The notes under the pieces: generated by a model
Seen by the model: only the letters and a program-made list of their open reading frames with translations
Told to the model about the DNA's origin: nothing
Databases searched by the model: none
Origin: Planctomycetaceae bacterium
GTDB taxonomy: Bacteria > Planctomycetota > Planctomycetia > Pirellulales > Thermoguttaceae
NCBI GenBank assembly: GCA_031261125.1
Contig: JAISJZ010000124.1
Coordinates: forward strand, 1 to 9,886
Reading direction: 5' to 3'
DNA: 9,886 nucleotides
Part shown: in pieces, positions 1 through 6,266 of the stretch
How the letters are laid out: each line of letters begins with the position of its first letter
How positions within the stretch are numbered: the stretch's first letter is position 1
Program-made: the position numbers and the translations under genes

Positions 1-549
1 CGAGTTGCCTTCGTACTTCGACGCGATACGAGCAATCAATTCCTGAATAATAACGGTCTTTCCCAAACCCGCCCCGCCGAACAAACCGGCTTTTCCGCCG
101 CGGACGAACGGGGTAAGCAAGTCAATCACCTTGATACCGGTTTCAAAAATCTCGGTCTTGGTGGCAAGGCTCGTAATCGGCGGTGCTTCGCGGTGAATTG
201 GACGGAACTCGGTTGCATTGACGGGACCCTTTTTGTCAACAGGTTCGCCGAGGAGGTTAAAAACCCGTCCGAGTGTCTCTTTGCCGACGGGGACACAAAC
301 CGGTGCGCCGGTATCAACACAGTCCATTCCGCGGACGAGACCATCGGTCGAACCGAGAGCAACGCAGCGGACTTTTCCGCCGCCGAGATGCTGCTGGATT
401 TCGCCGGTCAAGTGAATGACGAGACCTTTCTGTTCACTGTCAATTTTGACGGCATTGTAAATCGGCGGCAGTTCATCTTTGGGAAACTCTGCGTCGAAGG
501 TCGAACCGATGACTTGGACGATTTTGCCGACGTGCTTGGATTCGGACAT
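1..549 (-). CDS. atpD: F1F0 ATP synthase subunit beta, N-terminal part (cut by window edge)
   Basis: This is the catalytic beta subunit of the F1 part of ATP synthase, which makes ATP at the inner face of the cytoplasmic membrane. The first 183 residues are present; the gene continues beyond position 1. The translation starts MSESKHVGKIVQVIGSTFDA, the beta-barrel domain typical of AtpD. It continues through LPPIYNAVKI, LGSTDGLVRGM and GRVFNLLGEPVD to the nucleotide-binding domain, where the Walker A P-loop GGAGLGKT lies at residues 158-165, followed by VIIQELIARIASKYEGNS. Leu replaces the more usual Val inside the P-loop, a mild change. The ATG at 549 fits the family N-terminus; no clear Shine-Dalgarno sequence precedes it. 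The gene is first in its transcript, so atpA and atpG do not lie directly upstream. An atpDC-type split arrangement is possible but its downstream half is out of view. Confidence 0.97.
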   Translation of the reverse strand, partial: MSESKHVGKIVQVIGSTFDAEFPKDELPPIYNAVKIDSEQKGLVIHLTGEIQQHLGGGKVRCVALGSTDGLVRGMDCVDTGAPVCVPVGKETLGRVFNLLGEPVDKKGPVNATEFRPIHREAPPITSLATKTEIFETGIKVIDLLTPFVRGGKAGLFGGAGLGKTVIIQELIARIASKYEGNS

Positions 550-583
550 TGGGGTATGAAAGTGTAAGTACGGAATTTCCCCC

Positions 584-611
584 ATTTTACCATTTACTTA
601 CGGATTGTCAA
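584..611 (-). promoter_or_regulatory. Predicted sigma70-type promoter of atpD
   Basis: Reading the minus strand, a consensus -35 TTGACA (606-611) is followed after 16 bp by TAAAAT (584-589) as the -10. Transcription would begin near 577, leaving a leader of about 28 nt before the atpD ATG. The -35 box is 8 bp from the -35 box of the divergent glpD promoter. Identified by eye. Confidence 0.6.
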
Positions 612-619
612 GTTCCGAT

Positions 620-647
620 TTGACAGATTTTGTTCAAGTGTTATACT
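620..647 (+). promoter_or_regulatory. Predicted sigma70-type promoter of glpD
   Basis: A perfect TTGACA (620-625) is separated by 16 bp from TATACT (642-647), one mismatch from the consensus -10. Transcription would start near 654, about 35 nt before the glpD start. A further TTGACA lies at 649-654 but has no good -10 at the right distance. With the minus-strand TTGACA at 606-611 it forms an inverted pair, TGTCAA-8 bp-TTGACA, so the two promoters share one small upstream region. Confidence 0.65.
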
Positions 648-688
648 TTTGACAATTCATTCGGCACAATTACTTCACCAAAAATACC

Positions 689-2251
689 GTGAAACGGGAA
701 CAACTCATACAGCAACTCGGTAAGAATCAAACTTGGGACATCATCGTCATCGGCGGCGGTGCTACCGGATTGGGCATTGCCCTTGACGCAACCCTCCGCG
801 GGTTCAAAACACTGCTGCTCGAACAGCATGACTTCACCAAGGGAACGTCCAGCAAAAGTACGAAACTCGTTCACGGCGGAGTCCGCTACCTTGCCCAAGG
901 CGATGTCGGACTGGTTATTGAAGCCCTTCGTGAACGCGGTCTGATGCTCCGCAACGCTCCGCACCTTGTTAAAGACCAGACGTTTATCATTCCGAACTAC
1001 GCCTGGTGGCGGGGTCCGTTCTACACCATCGGTTTGACAATGTACGACATTCTTGCCGGTCGGTTGAGTTTCGGACGTTCTTACTACATCGGCAGAAAAA
1101 AAGTCATCAACCGAATTCCGACGATTCGGCAGAACGGTTTGCATTCCGGCGTAGTTTATCACGACGGACAATTCGATGATTCCCGGTTGGCGGTTCACCT
1201 CGTCCGCAGCATTTGGGAAAACGGCGGAACGGCGGTCAATTACGCCGGGGCAAAATCGCTCATCAAAGAGAACGGCGAAATCACGGGCGTTCTTGCCGAA
1301 GATGCGCAAAGCGGAAAGGAGTACAAACTTGCGGCAAAAGTTGTCGTCAATGCGGCAGGCGTGTTTGTCAATGACGTGATTAAGATGGACAATCCGAACG
1401 CTCCGAATCTGATACGTCCCAGTCAGGGCGTTCATATTGTTGTCGATAAGGAATTTTTGCCGGGCGGCGATGCGCTGATGATACCGAAAACCGACGACGG
1501 ACGTGTTCTCTTTGCTGTGCCGTGGCACAACAAAATCGTGATTGGCACAACGGATACGCCGGTGAACACGCCGACATTGGAACCGCGGGCGTTGGCTGAT
1601 GAAGTGGATTTCATTCTCCGCACAGCAGACAGATATTTGGAAAAACCGGTGCGGCGGGAAGATGTCCGCAGTATTTTTGCCGGTTTGCGTCCGTTGGCAG
1701 CACCGCGGAGTGCCGGCGACAAAAAGACGCGGGAGATTTCCCGAAACCATAAAATCATTGTGTCCGATGCCGGGTTGATTACGATAACCGGCGGGAAATG
1801 GACAACGTACCGGAAGATGGCGCAGGATGTCGTTGATAAAGCGGCAGCGTTAGGAAAAGTCGAAAAACGAAGTTGTACCACGGAAAATTTCAAGATTCAC
1901 GGTTGGAAGGAGAACGTTGACCGCAGCAATCCGCGGTACGTTTATGGTTCCGATTTGCCGGAGTTGGAAAAGTTGTGTGCGGAACGTCCCGAATGGAACG
2001 AACCGCTGCACCCGCAACTGCCGTATTTGAAGGGTGAAGTTGTTTGGGCGGTGCGGAATGAGGCGGCTCAAACGGTCGAGGACGTACTTGCCCGGCGTTT
2101 GCGGGCGGTTTTGCTGGATGCCCGTGCGGCAATGGAAGCGGCACCGTTCGTTGCGGATGTGCTTGCGGCGGAATTGCAGAAGGACGATGCGTGGAAACAG
2201 CGGCAGATAACCGAATTCACAGAACAAGCGAAAGGATATGTTCTTGATTAG
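689..2251 (+). CDS. glpD: FAD-dependent glycerol-3-phosphate dehydrogenase (aerobic type)
   Basis: This membrane-associated flavoenzyme oxidises sn-glycerol 3-phosphate to dihydroxyacetone phosphate and passes electrons to quinone, linking glycerol or phospholipid breakdown to respiration and glycolysis. The 520-residue product is close to the usual 500-560. The N-terminal Rossmann dinucleotide-binding motif is WDIIVIGGGATGLG (GxGxxG at 22-27), followed by the family signature GTSSKSTKLVHGGVRYL at 52-68. GLRPL (332-336), SRNHKI (351-356) and TGGKWTTYRKMA (368-379) are the conserved blocks that carry Arg and Lys residues implicated in substrate binding in this family. Residues from about 395 form the C-terminal DAO_C helical domain. 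The GTG at 689 is chosen because it gives the expected N-terminus just ahead of the Rossmann fold; no Shine-Dalgarno sequence is visible. No glpK or glpF lies beside it. Glycerol 3-phosphate may instead come from lipid turnover. Confidence 0.96.
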   Translation: MKREQLIQQLGKNQTWDIIVIGGGATGLGIALDATLRGFKTLLLEQHDFTKGTSSKSTKLVHGGVRYLAQGDVGLVIEALRERGLMLRNAPHLVKDQTFIIPNYAWWRGPFYTIGLTMYDILAGRLSFGRSYYIGRKKVINRIPTIRQNGLHSGVVYHDGQFDDSRLAVHLVRSIWENGGTAVNYAGAKSLIKENGEITGVLAEDAQSGKEYKLAAKVVVNAAGVFVNDVIKMDNPNAPNLIRPSQGVHIVVDKEFLPGGDALMIPKTDDGRVLFAVPWHNKIVIGTTDTPVNTPTLEPRALADEVDFILRTADRYLEKPVRREDVRSIFAGLRPLAAPRSAGDKKTREISRNHKIIVSDAGLITITGGKWTTYRKMAQDVVDKAAALGKVEKRSCTTENFKIHGWKENVDRSNPRYVYGSDLPELEKLCAERPEWNEPLHPQLPYLKGEVVWAVRNEAAQTVEDVLARRLRAVLLDARAAMEAAPFVADVLAAELQKDDAWKQRQITEFTEQAKGYVLD

Positions 2252-2270
2252 GGCTATACTATCGGCAATT

Positions 2271-3758
2271 TCACAGAGCGTTTTGTATTGCTGCGCCCCA
2301 AAAACGTCCCAGTACATCCATACCGCGTCTGTTCGGATGTAAAAAGAACGTTCCTTGTCCGCCGGTCTCGCGGTTCATTGTGTCAAGATGATGAACCTTG
2401 AAGTAATGATACGCCTTTGTATCGCCGAGAAACACCCGTCCGGTATCTGATGTTTTCGCGTAATCGTCAGCCAACGCCCGCAGTTCCAATGCGTAAGAGG
2501 TGCAGCGCAGTTGCCCTTCCAGCAAATACGTTGACGAGTTCTGCGTTGTTTCGCTGTACCAAAGCGGACGATGCAGCACGATTTTGGAACCGGGATAATC
2601 CGTCAACAATTTGTCAACGATTTCCTTAACGTTCGCCCGGTACTGTTCCGGCGAAACCGGTGAACCGTTCGGACCGCGGACGGCACTGTCGTTCGTTCCC
2701 AGCATTACGGAAAAGAGCAGTTGTCCTTCCCGATTGTTGAAACTGCCGGCAGCATCGGCAACGTTCTTGTACTGTTTGTTTTTCGACGGCAGGAAGTCAA
2801 CCGTTGTAAAACCGCTGACACCCTGATTGGAAAACGCCACTTCGCCGATGCCCGCCTGTTTCCGCAGGTATTCCGCACATCGAGCCGGCGGCGATTTGTC
2901 TGCGCCGCCAATCGTGATGCTGTCGCCGATGAACACAATGTTCAACTTCGTATCCTTTTCCGGCGGTTCCTTGACGGCAACACCATCTTTTTCAAACCGC
3001 GGGTCGTCAAAGAAACCGTTTTCTTTCCGCTGTTTGAACAACTCCCGAATGTCTTTTTTCGCGGTGTCTTTATCCTGTTCTTCAAACGCTTTGAGAAATT
3101 CTCTGCCCCAGATTTCGTAACCGCCGTCGTTTAAGTGCAGCCGGTCGCTGCGGAATAAGTCCTCGCGGGTACGTCCATTGTCTCCGTTCAGCGGCAATAC
3201 AACGTCAATGTAGTAAATCCCGATGTTTTTCGCCGCCAAGTTTTTCATTCGGGAATTCAAGTCATCGGTTTGTTCCCAGTATTTTTCCCGCACCGGCGCG
3301 TGCGAAACAGAAACATAAAATATTTCCGTCAAAGGGTTATCGTTCCAAATTCGGGCGATGTAGTATTTGTAGTCGCTAAAAACCGCATCAACACTTTTAC
3401 CTGCGGCTAAATCGTTTCCGCCGCAGAAGGTAATGACCCGTGCCGGTTTGTACGGCAGGTGAATCCGGGCGAGCGCGGCAATGTTATGCGACATCTGTGA
3501 ACCGCCGAAGCCGCGGTTAACGGCATCGTATTGGGCAAACCGTTCTTCGAGTTTTTTGCTCCAGAGTTTGAACGAAGAACTGCCGATGAAGAGCGAACTG
3601 CCGGGTATCGGCGGGTCGGCGATGCTTTGGAAAGCGTAGTTACGGACATCGTTTTCAAACTTGCCCAGCGGTATGTTTTGCGATTGGGCAGAAACGGCAG
3701 CACAGCAAACCGTTAAAATGAACAATACAGAAAAGAAGCAGTTGAAGTGTCTCATCAT
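2271..3758 (-). CDS. Secreted protein with two tandem SGNH/GDSL hydrolase domains
   Basis: The 495-residue product has a signal peptide (hydrophobic FFSVLFILTVCC, likely cleavage after VSA at 24) and two SGNH esterase-like domains. Domain 1 (about 50-225) has a modified block I, FIGSSSF (candidate nucleophile Ser61, with Ser where GDS usually has Asp), block II GFGGS (83-87), block III GGND (113-116) and block V DRLH (205-208). A charged linker (about 226-268) leads to domain 2 (about 270-495). This has GDSIT (Ser280), Gly313, GTND (354-357) and FFLHPN (His474), with the usual block V Asp replaced by Phe. I recall that substitution as normal for a subfamily with GTFYLHPN-like ends. SGNH enzymes hydrolyse acyl or acetyl esters, for example on sugars or lipids; the substrate is unknown. 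The adjacent ATG at 3755 is an equally possible start. The stop is 19 bp from that of the convergent glpD. Confidence 0.88.
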   Translation of the reverse strand: MMRHFNCFFSVLFILTVCCAAVSAQSQNIPLGKFENDVRNYAFQSIADPPIPGSSLFIGSSSFKLWSKKLEERFAQYDAVNRGFGGSQMSHNIAALARIHLPYKPARVITFCGGNDLAAGKSVDAVFSDYKYYIARIWNDNPLTEIFYVSVSHAPVREKYWEQTDDLNSRMKNLAAKNIGIYYIDVVLPLNGDNGRTREDLFRSDRLHLNDGGYEIWGREFLKAFEEQDKDTAKKDIRELFKQRKENGFFDDPRFEKDGVAVKEPPEKDTKLNIVFIGDSITIGGADKSPPARCAEYLRKQAGIGEVAFSNQGVSGFTTVDFLPSKNKQYKNVADAAGSFNNREGQLLFSVMLGTNDSAVRGPNGSPVSPEQYRANVKEIVDKLLTDYPGSKIVLHRPLWYSETTQNSSTYLLEGQLRCTSYALELRALADDYAKTSDTGRVFLGDTKAYHYFKVHHLDTMNRETGGQGTFFLHPNRRGMDVLGRFWGAAIQNAL

Positions 3759-3777
3759 CGCAACGGTTTAATTTGAC

Positions 3778-3796
3778 CCTGCCGTCCGCCGGCAGG
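3778..3796 (-). repeat. Perfect 7-bp stem-loop at the predicted 5' end of the SGNH mRNA
   Basis: CCTGCCG (3778-3784) and CGGCAGG (3790-3796) form a GC-rich 7-bp stem with a 5-nt loop. The predicted transcription start of the SGNH gene falls near 3798, so the hairpin would sit almost at the transcript's 5' end. There it could stabilise the mRNA or, as DNA, act as an operator. No U-tract follows on either strand, so it is not a convincing terminator. Confidence 0.5.
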
Positions 3797-3804
3797 TTAA
3801 CATC

Positions 3805-3832
3805 AGTATAAACCGTTTTGAACAGAAAACAA
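3805..3832 (-). promoter_or_regulatory. Predicted promoter of the SGNH hydrolase gene
   Basis: On the minus strand TTGTTT (3827-3832) is followed after 16 bp by TATACT (3805-3810), the same -10 hexamer as the glpD promoter. The start would be near 3798, with a leader of about 40 nt. This suggests the SGNH gene is transcribed separately from the upstream lipoprotein gene. Confidence 0.5.
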
Positions 3833-3844
3833 CCCCTTTTTGCA

Positions 3845-3860
3845 TTGCGAATGTTCGCAA
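3845..3860 (-). terminator. Stem-loop after the lipoprotein gene, possible weak terminator or operator
   Basis: TTGCGAA (3845-3851) and TTCGCAA (3854-3860) are perfect inverted repeats 18 nt beyond the lipoprotein stop codon. The T-rich stretch following on the minus strand is interrupted and begins more than 10 nt later, so intrinsic termination is doubtful. As it lies just upstream of the SGNH -35 box, a protein-binding palindrome is an alternative. Confidence 0.3.
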
Positions 3861-3878
3861 GAACTGCCGGGGCTTTGA

Positions 3879-4667
3879 CTAGAAACCCGGATTCGGAGAA
3901 TACGCCGAAGGCGTTGCCGTGAACGCTGCCGGTGCCGCCGTTCCTGCGGGCATCGGATTGTTCGGCGTTGCCGTCGGTACTCCGTAATTATTCGCCGATA
4001 CCGGTTGACCGTAAACCGGTACACTGCTTGCCGGTGCGGCAGGAGCAGCCGGATTTACCGCCGGTGCCGAATTGTACGGCGAATAATTGTTCTGCGGTGC
4101 AGCCGCGGGTGCAGCACCGTAGGGAACTGCCGCCGGATTGACACCTTGGATACCGGTACCGGGATACGCTGCCGGCGGTTGTACCGCCGGTGCGGCATCG
4201 TAGTACGAAGTCGGCTGATATGCCGCCGCTGCCGGTACCGCATTGATTCCGTCCGCCGGTCCGTAGGGACTGTACGGCGTTTCCGCCGGTAAATAACTAT
4301 TCGGCAACGGATTGGACGGCGACTGCGTCGAAGCCACTCTGCTGTCCGTTGTTCCGAAGTTGGTCGTTCCGTACTGCGGAACAACGGTCTTGTTTCCTTC
4401 GGTTCTCCCGGCGTAGTATTTCGCTTCGTCGTCTTGAGACGTGTATCCGCCGGGCGGAACATTGACGTTCGGTTGAGAATCCAAACTCGGTTTGATGCTG
4501 GCGTGCGCGGAACCTTCCGAATCCATCGCGTCCTTTCCATTGAACGGATTGTAGAACGCATAGGTGTTCGGCTTATACCACGGACCTCCGTTACTCTTGC
4601 ATCCAACCGCCCCGGAAACGAGGGAAAGAACGACAAGAACCGCTGCGATTGTTTTTCGAGTACGCAT
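3879..4667 (-). CDS. Putative lipoprotein rich in Pro, Ala, Asn and Tyr
   Basis: The 262-residue product starts MRTRKTIAAVLVVLSLVSGA followed by VGC, a charged and hydrophobic signal segment ending in a lipobox-like AVGC (Cys23). Position -3 is Ala rather than the preferred Leu/Val/Ile, so lipidation is likely but not certain. The start of the mature part, GGPWYKPNTYAFYNPF (27-42), is rich in aromatics and looks like a conserved head. From about residue 110 to the end the chain is low-complexity, with recurring YSPY, APAVQP/APAVNP and long Ala-Pro stretches, suggesting an extended surface or cell-envelope linker. No enzymatic domain is visible. The ATG at 4667 is preceded by AAGGAAG with 5 nt spacing, one of the better ribosome binding sites here. 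I do not recognise a named family. The codon pattern and signal peptide support a real gene. Confidence 0.78.
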   Translation of the reverse strand: MRTRKTIAAVLVVLSLVSGAVGCKSNGGPWYKPNTYAFYNPFNGKDAMDSEGSAHASIKPSLDSQPNVNVPPGGYTSQDDEAKYYAGRTEGNKTVVPQYGTTNFGTTDSRVASTQSPSNPLPNSYLPAETPYSPYGPADGINAVPAAAAYQPTSYYDAAPAVQPPAAYPGTGIQGVNPAAVPYGAAPAAAPQNNYSPYNSAPAVNPAAPAAPASSVPVYGQPVSANNYGVPTATPNNPMPAGTAAPAAFTATPSAYSPNPGF

Positions 4668-4705
4668 TGTAACTTCCTTGTGCTGATACGGCGTAATGCC
4701 TTACT

Positions 4706-4738
4706 ATGTTAGGGGGGGGGCAGGACTGCACCTGACAA
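4706..4738 (-). promoter_or_regulatory. Promoter-like region of the lipoprotein gene with a C9 run in its spacer
   Basis: On the minus strand TTGTCA (4733-4738) and TAACAT (4706-4711) lie 21 bp apart, too far for efficient sigma70 recognition. Nine consecutive C residues occupy the downstream part of that spacer. Loss of three to five C would bring it to 16-18 bp. The assignment is tentative because both hexamers are imperfect. Confidence 0.3.
4712..4720. repeat. Homopolymer of nine G (plus strand)
   Basis: A run of nine G occupies 4712-4720, 45-53 bp upstream of the lipoprotein ATG. It is the longest G or C homopolymer I see in the window. Such runs are prone to slippage during replication and also to sequencing error. 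Confidence 0.9.
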
Positions 4739-4745
4739 TCGTTTT

Positions 4746-4771
4746 ATCCGATACTAACGACACTATCGGAT
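4746..4771. repeat. 8-bp inverted repeat upstream of the lipoprotein gene
   Basis: ATCCGATA (4746-4753) and TATCGGAT (4764-4771) are perfect inverted repeats around a 10-nt centre. The element lies 8 bp beyond the -35-like hexamer of the lipoprotein promoter, where an activator or repressor might bind. On the plus strand it is followed by TTATTTT, but no plus-strand gene ends nearby, so a terminator role is unlikely. Confidence 0.5.
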
Positions 4772-4878
4772 TATTTTAACAACCGGTACAATAAATTTTC
4801 GATTTTTTGGAAATTTTTCTGTTTTTTTCAAGCGGCATACAATACCGGGCATAACGCCGACGGGCAGTGCCGAATGAA

Positions 4879-4901
4879 CGGCGGACTATAACAATCCGCC
4901 G
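4879..4901 (-). terminator. Possible terminator hairpin after the oxidoreductase gene
   Basis: CGGCGGA (4879-4885) and TCCGCCG (4895-4901) form a strong 7-bp GC-rich stem with a 9-nt loop, 52 nt downstream of the oxidoreductase stop codon. On the minus strand it is followed by TTCATTC, a poor U-tract, so termination may be weak or factor-dependent. The rest of the gap 4668-4953 is AT-rich around 4790-4835 and shows no gene. Confidence 0.35.
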
Positions 4902-4953
4902 AAACAGGTCAAGAGCAATTCTTCGGATTTTTTCTAACGCAGAAAAGAGTGCG

Positions 4954-6132
4954 TTAAATCTCCACCCACGTCTTATCTTTTGCGCTCTTAATGACCGAGT
5001 CGCAAACCAACTGCGTTCTCGCCGCCTGACGCACCGAAACAACCGGATGAACCGCACCTGCCGCCGTGTCCTTATCAAGCGACAGCAGGAAGTCCGCTAA
5101 ACCGTTAATGAACGTGTGTTCATAACCAATCGTCGTTCCCGGCACCCAGTAATTTTTCATATACGGATGCTCGCCGTTGGTCACCAAAATCTTCTGCCAG
5201 CCCGTCAAGTGGTCTTCAATCTTCTGTCCTGTCACCGGGTCGGCATAACGGAAGAACTCAATGTACTCCGGCTGTTCCAAGTTGAATGCCGCCGCCCCCA
5301 GTTCGCCGTTGATTTCCAATGTGTTGTAATTCTTCCGCCCGCGGGCATACCGGCTCGATTCAAACGTTCCGATGGAACCGTTCGCAAAGACCGCTAAAAA
5401 CATACACGCATCGTCAATCGTAATTTTCACTTTTTCGCCGGTTTCCTGATTGACCCGTTCTTTCACGAAGATTTCCGTGTAAGCGCAAACACGGGCAATC
5501 GGTCCGTTGAGCCATTCCGCCGTGTCAATCGAATGGGCAAGCAAGTCGCCGGTTACGCCGCTTCCGGCAATGTTTGCCGACAGCCGCCATAATGCCGCCC
5601 CGCCTGCCGGTACCTTCGTGCTGATGGTGTAATCCTGCAAATACAATGCCCGATAATGAAACGGACGACCAATCCGTCCTTCGTCAACGACCTGCTTGAT
5701 GAGTGAAATCGCAGGGACACGGCGGTAGTTAAACGACACCATATTCGGTACGCCCGCTTTTTCGACCGCGGCGACCATTTCTTGGGCTTCGGCATAAGAC
5801 ATCGCCAAGGGCTTTTCGCAGATGATTTTTTTGCCCGCCTTCGCTGCTTCAAGAACCATCTCCTTGTGCAGGAAATTCGGGGCAACGACATCAACGATGT
5901 CAATGTCAGGACGGTTAATAAGTTTTTTCCAATCTGTTTCGATGGACTCGTAGCCCCAGTATTCTTGGAACTTTTTCGTCGCTTCGATGTCTTCTTCCCG
6001 TCCGTAGCACGCTTTGAGAACCGGCTGAAACGGCGTGTTGAAGAAGTGATTGACCTGACAATAGGCGTTGGAATGGGTACGTCCCATAAAACCAGCACCG
6101 AGCATACCGACGTTGAGAATCTTCTTGGACAT
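4954..6132 (-). CDS. Gfo/Idh/MocA family NAD(P)-dependent oxidoreductase
   Basis: The 392-residue product is a cytoplasmic dehydrogenase of the family that includes myo-inositol 2-dehydrogenase and glucose-fructose oxidoreductase; members oxidise or reduce sugars, cyclitols and their acids. The N-terminal Rossmann fold opens with VGMLGAGFMGRTH (GxGxxG at 12-17). VAPNFLH (83-89) and CEKPLA (105-110) follow, with Lys107 in the conserved EKP. In the C-terminal alpha/beta domain, GDLLAHSIDTAEWL places Asp196 and His200 four residues apart, matching the Lys-Asp-His catalytic arrangement known from inositol dehydrogenase. No signal peptide or Tat motif is present, unlike several family members in planctomycetes. 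The ATG at 6132 gives the canonical N-terminus; a weak GGGG lies about 8 nt upstream. A promoter and a stem-loop precede the gene. The substrate cannot be told from sequence. Confidence 0.93.
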   Translation of the reverse strand: MSKKILNVGMLGAGFMGRTHSNAYCQVNHFFNTPFQPVLKACYGREEDIEATKKFQEYWGYESIETDWKKLINRPDIDIVDVVAPNFLHKEMVLEAAKAGKKIICEKPLAMSYAEAQEMVAAVEKAGVPNMVSFNYRRVPAISLIKQVVDEGRIGRPFHYRALYLQDYTISTKVPAGGAALWRLSANIAGSGVTGDLLAHSIDTAEWLNGPIARVCAYTEIFVKERVNQETGEKVKITIDDACMFLAVFANGSIGTFESSRYARGRKNYNTLEINGELGAAAFNLEQPEYIEFFRYADPVTGQKIEDHLTGWQKILVTNGEHPYMKNYWVPGTTIGYEHTFINGLADFLLSLDKDTAAGAVHPVVSVRQAARTQLVCDSVIKSAKDKTWVEI

Positions 6133-6141
6133 AGCAGTTAC

Positions 6142-6160
6142 CCCAACCGCTTGCGTTGGG
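6142..6160 (-). repeat. Stem-loop overlapping the likely ribosome binding site of the oxidoreductase gene
   Basis: CCCAAC (6142-6147) and GTTGGG (6155-6160) form a 6-bp stem with a 7-nt loop in the oxidoreductase leader. In the mRNA, the 3' arm supplies the GGG of the only G-rich stretch (GGGG at 6141-6144) near the start codon, so folding would hide it. This could dampen translation; it is a prediction from complementarity only. Confidence 0.45.
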
Positions 6161-6200
6161 AAACGGGTTAATAAAACACAGAGTTAGCAAAACGAACCGT

Positions 6201-6229
6201 ATTTTACCGTATTTCACAATCTACTGCAA
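6201..6229 (-). promoter_or_regulatory. Predicted promoter of the oxidoreductase gene
   Basis: On the minus strand TTGCAG (6224-6229) and TAAAAT (6201-6206) are separated by exactly 17 bp. Transcription would start near 6194, giving a leader of about 60 nt that contains the 6142-6160 stem-loop. The TAAAAT hexamer is the same as at the atpD promoter. Confidence 0.5.
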
Positions 6230-6266
6230 GACAGCAGAAAAGTTGCTTAACGGAAACGGTTATGCT

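Noticed and set aside
193..567. Plus-strand open frame of 124 codons opposite atpD
   Set aside because: AtpD is unmistakable on the other strand over the whole interval; this frame has no family resemblance.
641..1750. Long open reading frame of 369 codons on the minus strand opposite glpD
   Set aside because: It is antisense to a strongly conserved GlpD sequence, has a Cys/Arg/His-rich composition with no recognisable domain, and results from the codon bias of glpD.
4055..4636. Arg-rich open frame of 193 codons overlapping the lipoprotein gene
   Set aside because: It is a shifted-frame reading of the Pro/Ala-rich sequence, without a signal peptide or domain; the lipoprotein frame has a good ribosome binding site and signal segment.
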